Assembly: GCF_001957125.1 (NCBI RefSeq)
Contig: NZ_MPHJ01000001.1
Span: forward strand, 1,123,765 to 1,187,764
DNA: 64,000 bases
Direction of reading: 5' to 3'
Origin: Shewanella sp. UCD-KL12
GTDB taxonomy: Bacteria; Pseudomonadota; Gammaproteobacteria; Enterobacterales; Shewanellaceae
In this document: piece after piece, positions 36,436 through 44,153 of the stretch
Layout: every line of letters starts with the position of its first letter
How positions within the stretch are numbered: the first letter of the stretch is position 1
Made by a program: the position numbers and the translations under genes
Notes under the pieces: model-generated
Told to the model about the DNA's origin: nothing
Database searches by the model: none
The model's input: only the letters and a program-made list of their open reading frames with translations

Positions 36436-36494
36436 TTCTCGAAAAGATAAAATAATTAAAATAACTTTACCGTTTAATATCAGTGGCTTAATTG

Positions 36495-36511
36495 TTGGCG
36501 CGCCCGTTGCA
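36495..36511 (+). promoter_or_regulatory. Sigma-54 promoter of the cobA-nir cluster
   Basis: TTGGCGCGCCCGTTGCA differs from YTGGCACGN4TTGCW at one position and has the exact GG-N10-GC spacing. It ends 40 bp before the cobA start. Confidence 0.75.
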
Positions 36512-36551
36512 CTCTAGAAAAGATAGTTATAAGCAGACTGGTAGGTAACTG

Positions 36552-37421
36552 ATGAAAAGTGCTGAAATTGTTGAGTTGAAAGATGCCATAAACACCAAAG
36601 AACTGATCTCTTCGAGTAAGCATGCTCATCTGCAGAAAGTTGCAATTGTGGGGGCTGGCTGCGGCGACATTGAATTACTAACAGTCAAAGCTACAAGACT
36701 TATCTCAGCTGCTGATGCCATTATCTATGACAGCTTGGTCAGTGAAGATATTCTTGATTTAGCATCGAGTGCCTGTGAGATGCACTTTGCCGGTAAACGC
36801 TGTGGGCAACCTAGCGCTAAACAAGCTGATATTAATCAACTAATACTAACCTGTGCAAAGCGGGGCTTGAATGTGGTCCGGTTGAAAGGAGGCGATCCTA
36901 ATGTATTCGGCCGTGGCTGTGAAGAATCGCTATTTCTCGCACAACATGGTGTTGCCAGTCATTTTGTTCCAGGCGTAACCGCTGCACTTGGCTGCGCTGC
37001 GAGTGCGGGGATCCCGCTAACGCACAGAGGTGTCGCTAGATCTGTCACTTTGGTAACAGGAACGGTTGTGGATGGGGCCGCTAAAAATGGTGTTCATTGG
37101 CAAGCGCTTTTATCGATTAAATCGACATTGGTGTTTTATATGGGTAAAGAGCAGGCAGCTCATATTGCTCATAGCTTATTAAGTGCAGGTGCCAGTACTG
37201 AATTACCTATGGTATTTATCAGCAGTGGAGCTCGCAGTGAGCAAAAGCTCACTTTTGCTGATTTAGGCACTATGAGTGATGCTGCCAGGCAGCTTGAGGT
37301 GCTGGGTCCTACTTTGATGATCGTTGGTGAAGTGGTCAATGTCGGTCAAGGGTTAGCAGAGCTACTCAGTCAGATTGAGCCGCACAGTCTGACTGATAAA
37401 GCTTTATGTGAGTCGGCTTAA
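36552..37421 (+). CDS. cobA: Uroporphyrinogen-III C-methyltransferase
   Basis: Makes precorrin-2, the first step from uroporphyrinogen III to siroheme, the cofactor of NirB. The 289-residue protein has the SAM-dependent methyltransferase motifs V-G-A-G-C-G-D near 33 (the usual G-x-G-x-G-D), D-x-L-V-S near 57, V-R-L-K-G-G-D-P-x-x-F-G-R-G near 110, and P-L-T-H-R-G. It has a 25-residue N-terminal extension before the fold. No CysG-type dehydrogenase or chelatase domain is fused. As first gene of the cluster behind a sigma-54 promoter it fits siroheme supply for nitrite reduction. Confidence 0.93.
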   Translation: MKSAEIVELKDAINTKELISSSKHAHLQKVAIVGAGCGDIELLTVKATRLISAADAIIYDSLVSEDILDLASSACEMHFAGKRCGQPSAKQADINQLILTCAKRGLNVVRLKGGDPNVFGRGCEESLFLAQHGVASHFVPGVTAALGCAASAGIPLTHRGVARSVTLVTGTVVDGAAKNGVHWQALLSIKSTLVFYMGKEQAAHIAHSLLSAGASTELPMVFISSGARSEQKLTFADLGTMSDAARQLEVLGPTLMIVGEVVNVGQGLAELLSQIEPHSLTDKALCESA

Positions 37422-37448
37422 GCGCACGATGAATAGGTATAACTACAA

Positions 37449-38747
37449 ATGGCTGTAGACGCTATGAGCAAAGCATATCAAGGACTAGTAAAAGCATTAG
37501 GTCGTGGAGAGAAGGGGTCTCGTGCTTTAACCATGAAAGAATCTCAATTTCTCATTCAGGGTTTTTCTCAAGGTATAGGCACTAAGGCTCAGCTTGCTGC
37601 GGCGTTAATGCTGATGCGAGTGAGGGGGGAGACCTGTGAAGAAGTTGCAGGTGCAGCATTAGGTATAAAATCAACAATCAGCGAGCAATGGTCAAATCTT
37701 GATGTGAGTATCGACTGGCCCTGCTATGCCGGTAAACGGGAGTTATTGCCCTGGCTTCTGCTTGCAGCTAAAGTGCTGGCCGGTCAAGGTGAGAGGGTAT
37801 TACTGCATGGCGACCCTAAGTCATTAAGCCATAGAAAACATATTGGGGCTTATGTTGAGGCTATTGGGATCCCTAAGGCTACTACACCTGTTGAGGCCAA
37901 GTTGGCATTAGAGACTAGCGGGATCTGCTATGTCGATGCTGACAGTTTTACCCCTTTGGTTGCACAATTTCGAGCGTTGCATCAAGAGTTAGGTCTTAGA
38001 AGTTTATTCCAGACTGCAATTCGTTGCACCAACCCGGCGAATGCTGCTGTGAGCTTACGCAGTTACTTTCATCCAGGGGTCGATACCATGCATCTAAACG
38101 TCGCTAAATTGATGGCGAAGGTGTGTTTAGACCCACAGCTGATATATAGCGATGAAGTTGACACAAGCCAAACTGATATTTTTGCAGTTAAGAGCGCTGA
38201 AGGTAAGCGTACGGAAGGTAAGATCACTGAGGGTAAGAGAACTGAGGCTAAGAGCGCTGAGATTTGCAGTGAGTCTGAGCTAAGTCAGCGTCGATACGCT
38301 GTGCAGGCATTTGCGCTTAACGGCCGAGTCGGTATTTTTAAAGGGGTACAAGGTGAAACTGAAGTTAACCCACGTATTTCAACGCATTTTAGTATTACTT
38401 CAAACCAAAAGAGTCTAGGTATGTTGCTTCCTACACGACTCGAAGGCTTGGTAGGAATTAGTACATTATCATCATCGCTAACGCTTTTACCCAAGCAAGG
38501 GAGTCAATTATTGAGGCAGATATGGGATTCAGATTCTGATGAGGATTTACGTGTTCTTGCTGACGGTGAAGCAAATTGTACGAGCGATAATGAGATCGCC
38601 CTTTGTGATGCGACCCTAAAAAAGCTGAGATGTATTGCCAAAGCGAGTGTTATTAGTACCTTGACAGCGGTTTATCTGCTGCAGGCAAAAAGTCAGTCCG
38701 TAGCTGAAGCTGAATCGTTGGCGGAGATGGCATGGAGAGAGAGATGA
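37449..38747 (+). CDS. TrpD2/YbiB-like phosphoribosyltransferase-fold protein with a repeat insert
   Basis: A 432-residue relative of anthranilate phosphoribosyltransferase (YbiB/TrpD2 type). The N-terminal helical part is typical (L-G-R-G-E-K-G-S-R-A-L-T-M-K-E). The catalytic-domain start is altered: where TrpD has G-T-G-G-D-x-x-x-T-F-N-x-S, this protein reads Y-A-G-K-R-E-L-L-P-W. So phosphoribosyl transfer for Trp synthesis is unlikely; YbiB-type members bind nucleic acid instead. Residues about 251-270 are four E-G-K-x-T-type units coded by a 15-bp tandem repeat. It lies 27 bp after cobA and overlaps the next gene by 4 bp (ATGA). Confidence 0.8.
   Translation: MAVDAMSKAYQGLVKALGRGEKGSRALTMKESQFLIQGFSQGIGTKAQLAAALMLMRVRGETCEEVAGAALGIKSTISEQWSNLDVSIDWPCYAGKRELLPWLLLAAKVLAGQGERVLLHGDPKSLSHRKHIGAYVEAIGIPKATTPVEAKLALETSGICYVDADSFTPLVAQFRALHQELGLRSLFQTAIRCTNPANAAVSLRSYFHPGVDTMHLNVAKLMAKVCLDPQLIYSDEVDTSQTDIFAVKSAEGKRTEGKITEGKRTEAKSAEICSESELSQRRYAVQAFALNGRVGIFKGVQGETEVNPRISTHFSITSNQKSLGMLLPTRLEGLVGISTLSSSLTLLPKQGSQLLRQIWDSDSDEDLRVLADGEANCTSDNEIALCDATLKKLRCIAKASVISTLTAVYLLQAKSQSVAEAESLAEMAWRER
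38199..38258 (+). repeat. In-frame 15-bp tandem repeat in the TrpD2-like gene
   Basis: Four 15-bp units beginning GAAGGTAAG or GAGGCTAAG, with exact period at 38199, 38214, 38229 and 38244. They code a charged, low-complexity loop. Copy number could vary between strains without breaking the frame. Confidence 0.85.
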
Positions 38748-39304
38748 CACTTTTTACCTGCTTCACTGAGCAAACTGATAAGTTTCTTATCACTGATACA
38801 TTCAATGAGTATGACGTTACTCATTTAATTAAGTTACAAGATATTGAGCGTATGACACTTTCAGATGAGGAAGATGTGCTTATTTTTACCTGTGTTGAAA
38901 TAAATGATGTCGCTCTTCAACTACTGTTACGTATTATGAAATTCGCCCCCATTCCTATCATAGTTCAGGCTCAAACTTATCAGCAAGAAACCTTAATGAG
39001 GTTACTTAAATGTGGCAGGGTAACATTTGAATTGGCAGACTTAGATCTAGCAAGCGTAGATCTCGATAGGTTAGCGCAGCGCATAGAGCTAGCCAAATTA
39101 AGGTTCAGCGTTGCACATGTGCAGCAACAGAAAATTGAGCAACTAGAGTCAGCTCTTGATGCACAAAAACTAATTGCTAAAGTAAAAGCAAAATTGCAGC
39201 TAAATGGCTTAACAGAACCTCAAGCCCATAAACTGTTGCAAAAACAAGCGATGGAAGCTGGCATTTCTGTTGAGCAGTTCATACTTCAATTCCCCCTAAA
39301 CTAA
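38744..39304 (+). CDS. ANTAR-domain regulator (NasT-like)
   Basis: A 186-residue protein. The N-terminal part (1-115) resembles a degenerate receiver, without a clear phospho-Asp pocket. A coiled-coil stretch follows (about 120-140), then a C-terminal ANTAR helix bundle (L-I-A-K-V-K-A-K-L, G-L-T-E-P-Q-A-H-K-L-L-Q-K-Q-A-M). ANTAR proteins bind RNA hairpins and prevent termination; NasR and NasT do so for nitrate genes. The start overlaps the TrpD2-like stop (ATGA), with GGAGAGAG before it; an earlier ATG (38732) is less likely. It is followed by the nirB leader, its probable target. Whether it senses nitrate itself or through a NasS-like partner is not visible. Confidence 0.88.
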   Translation: MTLFTCFTEQTDKFLITDTFNEYDVTHLIKLQDIERMTLSDEEDVLIFTCVEINDVALQLLLRIMKFAPIPIIVQAQTYQQETLMRLLKCGRVTFELADLDLASVDLDRLAQRIELAKLRFSVAHVQQQKIEQLESALDAQKLIAKVKAKLQLNGLTEPQAHKLLQKQAMEAGISVEQFILQFPLN

Positions 39305-39415
39305 TTCCCACCCAAATTGGTGCAATGGCGCCTTGCTTGTGCGTTTACTCGGCTTTATCTCTCCTAACCAATATTGAATCCATCATTAAAACAGTGGTTT
39401 ACATCATTATTGTTT

Positions 39416-39432
39416 TTGGCATAGTCACTGCA
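39416..39432 (+). promoter_or_regulatory. Sigma-54-like promoter before nirB
   Basis: TTGGCATAGTCACTGCA keeps GG-N10-GC with three mismatches to the wider consensus. A GGTGCA half site of the NtrC type lies about 95 bp upstream (39319-39324). Transcription would start near 39443, leaving a leader of about 113 nt. Confidence 0.5.
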
Positions 39433-39470
39433 ATGTAAACAATAAGTAAAATAAAAATTTATGTTCTGAC

Positions 39471-39520
39471 TGGCAATGGCGCCATGTTCTCTTTTGAGAG
39501 CATGGCGCCTTTTGCTTTTA
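39471..39520 (+). terminator. nirB leader: ANTAR-type hexaloop overlapping an intrinsic terminator
   Basis: The terminator GGCGCCATG-t-TCTC-TTTT-GAGA-g-CATGGCGCC (39478-39509) is followed by TTTTGCTTTTA and lies before nirB, so it must be overcome for expression. Overlapping its left arm, TGGC-[AATGGC]-GCCA (39471-39484) forms a 4-bp stem with a hexaloop having A at position 1 and G at position 4, the ANTAR signature. The two structures exclude each other. A second upstream ANTAR hairpin, usual in this motif, could not be found. Confidence 0.7.
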
Positions 39521-39555
39521 AAGATAGGTAAGTTTAAAAGAGATAGGAGTACGTT

Positions 39556-42177
39556 ATGGGGTGTGCAAAAACAGATTTGGAGCGTAAGCCTAAGCTTTTG
39601 GTCGTGGGAAATGGCATGGTTGGCCATAACTTTATAGAGCAACTGTGCGATCTTGGGATTAATGACCACTTCCAGGTAGACGTATTTGGCAGCGAACAAC
39701 TTGCCGCCTATGACAGGGTGCAACTGTCTAAATACTTCGATACGGGCAGTGCCGATAGCTTAATGTTGGCGAATGCTGAGGCATATGCCAAGCAGGGAGT
39801 GACCTTACACCTTGGCAAAGAGGTGACAAGGCTCGATACAGATAACAAGTGTTTACACACACAAGATGGTGACTTCTGGTTTTATGACAAACTGGTGCTG
39901 GCAACCGGTTCTTACCCATTTGTACCACCCATAGAGGGTAAAGATAGGTCACAATGCATGGTCTATCGCACAATTGATGATCTAAAGCAGATACAGCAAG
40001 CCGCAGAAAAGTCGACATCTGGAGTGGTGATAGGTGGTGGTTTATTGGGGTTAGAAGCCGCTAATGCCTTATTAACATTAGGGTTAGATACTCATGTGGT
40101 TGAATTTGCACCTCAACTTATGCCTGTACAACTGAACGATAAAGCTGGAGACCTGCTTTGTGAGAAAATTGAAGCACTGGGTGTTTCGGTACATACCAGT
40201 AAGGCTACAACAGGGATAATCGCAGGTGAAACATCACTCCATCGGATGAACTTTAGTGATGATACCTATCTAGAAACTGACTTGATTGTCTTTTCGGCAG
40301 GCATAAGACCTCAAGACCGTTTAGCAAAAGAAAATGGCATTGAAGTGGGCGAGCGTGGTGGAATTGTTATTGATGATAACTGTCTGACCTCTGCCGATGA
40401 CGTCTACGCCATCGGGGAATGTGCACTTTGGCAGCACAAAATATTCGGTTTGGTGGCACCGGGTTACCAGATGGCGAGAGCCGCCGTATCTCATATTGCG
40501 TCGAAAGCAATTAAAGAAGAACCATCAAGTGCTCTGGTTACGTTCGATGGGGCAGATATGAGCACTAAGCTTAAATTGCTTGGCGTTGATGTCGCTTCAA
40601 TCGGTGAAAGCCGTGGTTTTGACAATGCACAATTTGTTGAACTTACCGATAATCAAGCGGGTACCTATAAGAAGCTATGGCTTGATGAGTCAGGCCGCTA
40701 CCTGAAAGGGGCTGTGTTGGTCGGTGATGCGAGTGATTACAGTGTCTTGCTCAATCAATATCTATCAGGTGATGCACTCGATATACCTGCAATAGACTTG
40801 TTGCAGCAAGAAGAGGGCGCGAGTCTAGATATGAAAGATGATGCGATTATCTGCTCTTGTCATCAAGTGACTAAAGCAGACATAGTGGCAAGCGTCGAGG
40901 CTGGGTCTCACAGTCTGGCTGAAGTGAAAGCCTGCACCAAAGCGGCTTCAGGTTGTGGCGGTTGTAGTGCTTTAGTTCAAACCGTGATCACTCAAGCCAT
41001 GGAAGCCCAGGGACTAGAGACCGAGAAGGGGATCTGTTGTCATTTTGAATATGATAGGCAGGAGCTATTCCACCTCTGTCAGCTAGAAGGGATAGGCGAC
41101 TTTAATACGCTAATTCAAACCCATGGTCATGGAGACTCAGGTGTATTGGGGCTAGGTTGTGAGATCTGTAAACCTGCAGCAGCCTCCATTTTTGCCACTT
41201 TACATAATGAGTATGTACTCAATATTCAACATGCCAACCTACAAGATACCAATGATGCTTACTTAGGCAACCTACAAAAAGATGGCTCTTACTCTGTGGT
41301 GCCTCGAATTGCTGGTGGTGAAATTACGCCAGACAAACTTATAGCACTCGGGGTCATCGCTAAACGTCATGATCTCTATACCAAGATCACTGGCGGTCAA
41401 CGTATTGACTTGTTTGGTGCCCAACTATCTGAGCTACCGATGATCTGGCAAGAGCTGATTGAGCAAGGATTTGAGACTGGGCATGCTTACGGAAAATCAT
41501 TGAGAACGGTTAAGTCTTGTGTTGGAAGTACTTGGTGTCGTTATGGCGTGCAAGATTCAGTGGGCTTAGCTATAGATCTTGAGAATCGTTACAAAGGTTT
41601 GCGCGCCCCTCATAAGATTAAATTTGCCGTGTCTGGCTGTACTCGTGAGTGTGCCGAGGCCCAAAGTAAAGATATCGGTGTGATAGCCAGTGACAAAGGT
41701 TGGAACCTCTTTGTTGGCGGTAATGGTGGCATGCGTCCAAGGCATGGTGACCTGTTTGCGACTGACCTTTCAACCTCTGAACTTGTTACTTACATAGATC
41801 GTATTTTGATGTTTTATGCCAAAACTGCAGCCCGTTTACAGAGAACCTCTGTATGGCTTGAGACGTTGGAGGGAGGGCTTGATTACCTTAAGTCGGTGGT
41901 TATCGATGACTGCCTTGGCGTTACCAATGAGCTGGAAGCACAGATGGAAAAAGTGGTCGCAACTTATCAGTGCGAGTGGCGAACAAGTCTTGAAAGTCCC
42001 GAGTTCCTTTCTCGTTTTAGTGAGTTTGTTAACCCTGAGAAAATGCCTGACGTCGATGTCGAGCAATATCGTTATAGTCGCGGACAAAAGTTCCCAGCAG
42101 CTGCTATTGGCAATATTGAGGTTATTAACCTGCCAGTAGATGCCATCGTTGAAAATACAGATGAATTAGTTAAGTAG
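39556..42177 (+). CDS. nirB: Nitrite reductase [NAD(P)H] large subunit
   Basis: Cytoplasmic siroheme enzyme that reduces nitrite to ammonium with NAD(P)H. The 873-residue protein has an FAD/NAD oxidoreductase part (residues 12-300: V-V-G-N-G-M-V-G-H, V-I-G-G-G-L-L-G-L-E-A, Y-A-I-G-E). A BFD-type [2Fe-2S] segment follows (C-S-C-H-Q-V-T, later C-G-G-C near 475). The siroheme/[4Fe-4S] ligands are in C-V-G-S-T-W-C-R-Y-G and S-G-C-T-R-E-C-A-E-A-Q (about 655-700). Length is normal. It is preceded by an ANTAR-type leader and followed by nirD after 26 bp. Confidence 0.97.
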   Translation: MGCAKTDLERKPKLLVVGNGMVGHNFIEQLCDLGINDHFQVDVFGSEQLAAYDRVQLSKYFDTGSADSLMLANAEAYAKQGVTLHLGKEVTRLDTDNKCLHTQDGDFWFYDKLVLATGSYPFVPPIEGKDRSQCMVYRTIDDLKQIQQAAEKSTSGVVIGGGLLGLEAANALLTLGLDTHVVEFAPQLMPVQLNDKAGDLLCEKIEALGVSVHTSKATTGIIAGETSLHRMNFSDDTYLETDLIVFSAGIRPQDRLAKENGIEVGERGGIVIDDNCLTSADDVYAIGECALWQHKIFGLVAPGYQMARAAVSHIASKAIKEEPSSALVTFDGADMSTKLKLLGVDVASIGESRGFDNAQFVELTDNQAGTYKKLWLDESGRYLKGAVLVGDASDYSVLLNQYLSGDALDIPAIDLLQQEEGASLDMKDDAIICSCHQVTKADIVASVEAGSHSLAEVKACTKAASGCGGCSALVQTVITQAMEAQGLETEKGICCHFEYDRQELFHLCQLEGIGDFNTLIQTHGHGDSGVLGLGCEICKPAAASIFATLHNEYVLNIQHANLQDTNDAYLGNLQKDGSYSVVPRIAGGEITPDKLIALGVIAKRHDLYTKITGGQRIDLFGAQLSELPMIWQELIEQGFETGHAYGKSLRTVKSCVGSTWCRYGVQDSVGLAIDLENRYKGLRAPHKIKFAVSGCTRECAEAQSKDIGVIASDKGWNLFVGGNGGMRPRHGDLFATDLSTSELVTYIDRILMFYAKTAARLQRTSVWLETLEGGLDYLKSVVIDDCLGVTNELEAQMEKVVATYQCEWRTSLESPEFLSRFSEFVNPEKMPDVDVEQYRYSRGQKFPAAAIGNIEVINLPVDAIVENTDELVK

Positions 42178-42203
42178 GGCCATTGGCTTAAAGGAGTTTT
42201 AAT

Positions 42204-42533
42204 ATGAATTGGGTCATTATTTGCGAAGAGAAAGCACTGCCTAGTTTTGGTGGGGTAGCGGCTTGGTTTGAGAACAGAGCGATTGCCATTTTTAACCTAG
42301 GCGAACGGGGTTTATTTGCATTGGATAATACCGATCCCGCCACTGGAGTGAGCGTGCTGTCACGGGGGCTTATTTGCGATCTTGAAGGGGGGATATTTGT
42401 CGCATCTCCGCTGCATAAGCAACATTACAGCTTACATAACGGCTCCTGTATCGAAGATGAGTCATTACGCGTCAACGTCTATCAAGTCAAAAGTGAAGAT
42501 GGACGGGTATTAGTGAAAAGTGCTGGTAAATAG
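42204..42533 (+). CDS. nirD: Nitrite reductase small subunit
   Basis: Partner of NirB. The 109-residue protein has the Rieske-like fold of the NirD family ([16 protein letters not shown]) but lacks both C-x-H pairs, so it binds no cluster, as in enteric NirD. An AAAGGAG site precedes the start. It ends 22 bp before the narK start. Confidence 0.93.
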   Translation: MNWVIICEEKALPSFGGVAAWFENRAIAIFNLGERGLFALDNTDPATGVSVLSRGLICDLEGGIFVASPLHKQHYSLHNGSCIEDESLRVNVYQVKSEDGRVLVKSAGK

Positions 42534-42555
42534 TCATAGATATAAGGTGGTAATG

Positions 42556-44022
42556 ATGAGTTCTGACAAGTTTAATATATTTTCTTTCTCGGGAAAGATG
42601 AAAATCATGCACTTGAGTTGGATGGCATTTTTCATCAGTTTCATGGTGTGGTTTAATGCCGCGCCATTAATGAGTGTGATAGCCCAAAGTTTAGGGCTGA
42701 CCAATGAGCAAATTAAGACATTGCTTATTTTAAATGTGGCACTAACCATCCCTGCGCGGATCATTATAGGCATGGTGACGGATAAGTTTGGTCCAAGACT
42801 GACCTACTCGACATTGCTTATCTTGTGTAGCTTTCCCTGCTTCATGTTTGCGCTAGGTAATACCTTCGAGCAACTAGCGCTAGCTCGCTTTCTACTGGGT
42901 TTTATTGGTGCAGGCTTTGTCATCGGTATTCGTATGGTGAGTGAGTGGTTTCCGGCAAAAGAGCTAGGGACTGCAGAAGGTATTTACGGTGGATGGGGCA
43001 ACTTCGGCTCCGCAGCTGCAGCGTTTACCTTACCAGTAATTGCACTTGCTTTTGGGGGAGAGGATGGCTGGCGATATGCCATAGGATTTACAGGTATTTT
43101 GAGCTTTATGTTTGCCTTTGTCTATTATTTTAATGTCTCAGACACGCCAAAAGGTTCAACCTACTTTAAGCCCAAAAAAGCCGGTGCACTTGAAGTGACC
43201 AGTAAGGGAGATTTAGCGTTACTGATAGTGATGAAACTCCCCATGTACGCAACCTTAGCACTGCTAGCTTGGAAGTTATCACCTGCTGGTGTGAAGATGT
43301 TCACTCAGGTGGAGGTCTACGGAATATACGCTATCTTGGTTGGCGTTCTTATGGTTGACCTGTATCAAACTTATCAGGTGAATAAGCATATATTTTCAGG
43401 CCCTGTGCCTGAGTTTGAGCGCTATCCTTTTAAGCAAGTCGCTGTATTAAATGTTCTGTATTTCTCAACATTTGGCTCTGAGCTGGCGGTTGTTTCTATG
43501 TTGCCTCTGTATTTTGCCGAAACCTTTGAGCTAGGACTCGCTCAAGCAGGTTTGCTGGCTTCAAGTTATGCTTTTATGAATTTGGTATCAAGGCCTGGTG
43601 GTGGCTGGATAAGTGACCGATTTGGTCGTAAGCCAACCTTGATGATTTTGACTGCGGGTTTAGCTTTAGGATACTTTGGTATGGCACAGATATCCTCTGA
43701 CTGGTCATTGCCTCTGGCCGTATTGATGGTGATGACGTGCTCTTTCTTTGTTCAAGGCGGCGAGGGGGCAGTATTCGCTGCAGTCCCTTTGATAAAACGC
43801 CGTTTAACTGGACAAATTGCAGGAATGACAGGTGCCTACGGTAATGTCGGCGCGGTATTTTTCTTAACCGTGTACTCTATGGTTTCAACGCAGGTATTCT
43901 TTTATGTGATTGCAGCGAGTGCATTACTTGGCCTGGTGAGCTTACTGTTTTTAACTGAACCCAAGGGGCATATCGCTGAAGTGAATGAGCAAGGTGAAGT
44001 GACCTTAATTAATGTGAATTGA
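42556..44022 (+). CDS. narK: Nitrate/nitrite transporter, MFS type
   Basis: Inner-membrane transporter of the nitrate/nitrite porter family, about twelve membrane segments in 488 residues. Two nitrate signatures are visible: [10 protein letters not shown] near residue 145 and G-A-Y-G-N-V-G-A-V near 430. Conserved Arg residues lie in the second segment region (P-A-R-I-I-I-G) and in R-P-G-G-G-W. ATG 42556 (spaced from AAGGTGG) is preferred; ATG 42553 is directly adjacent, and a longer frame upstream overlaps nirD. With nirBD next to it, uptake of nitrate or nitrite for assimilation is likely. Confidence 0.93.
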   Translation: MSSDKFNIFSFSGKMKIMHLSWMAFFISFMVWFNAAPLMSVIAQSLGLTNEQIKTLLILNVALTIPARIIIGMVTDKFGPRLTYSTLLILCSFPCFMFALGNTFEQLALARFLLGFIGAGFVIGIRMVSEWFPAKELGTAEGIYGGWGNFGSAAAAFTLPVIALAFGGEDGWRYAIGFTGILSFMFAFVYYFNVSDTPKGSTYFKPKKAGALEVTSKGDLALLIVMKLPMYATLALLAWKLSPAGVKMFTQVEVYGIYAILVGVLMVDLYQTYQVNKHIFSGPVPEFERYPFKQVAVLNVLYFSTFGSELAVVSMLPLYFAETFELGLAQAGLLASSYAFMNLVSRPGGGWISDRFGRKPTLMILTAGLALGYFGMAQISSDWSLPLAVLMVMTCSFFVQGGEGAVFAAVPLIKRRLTGQIAGMTGAYGNVGAVFFLTVYSMVSTQVFFYVIAASALLGLVSLLFLTEPKGHIAEVNEQGEVTLINVN

Positions 44023-44153
44023 TAAACATTAATTGAGCAATCTATACCGACCTTTGTTCATTACCATAGCGCCTAGGCCAAAGGAGTTAGGTGTTAGATT
44101 CTAGCTGCTAGGCGCTAGATTAAAGAATATCCGGCTAAAAAAGGAAACATTAG

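Noticed and set aside
37449..38747. True anthranilate phosphoribosyltransferase (trpD) of tryptophan synthesis
   Set aside because: The G-T-G-G-D-type phosphoribosyl-binding motif is not conserved and no trp genes are nearby; a TrpD2/YbiB-type protein fits better.
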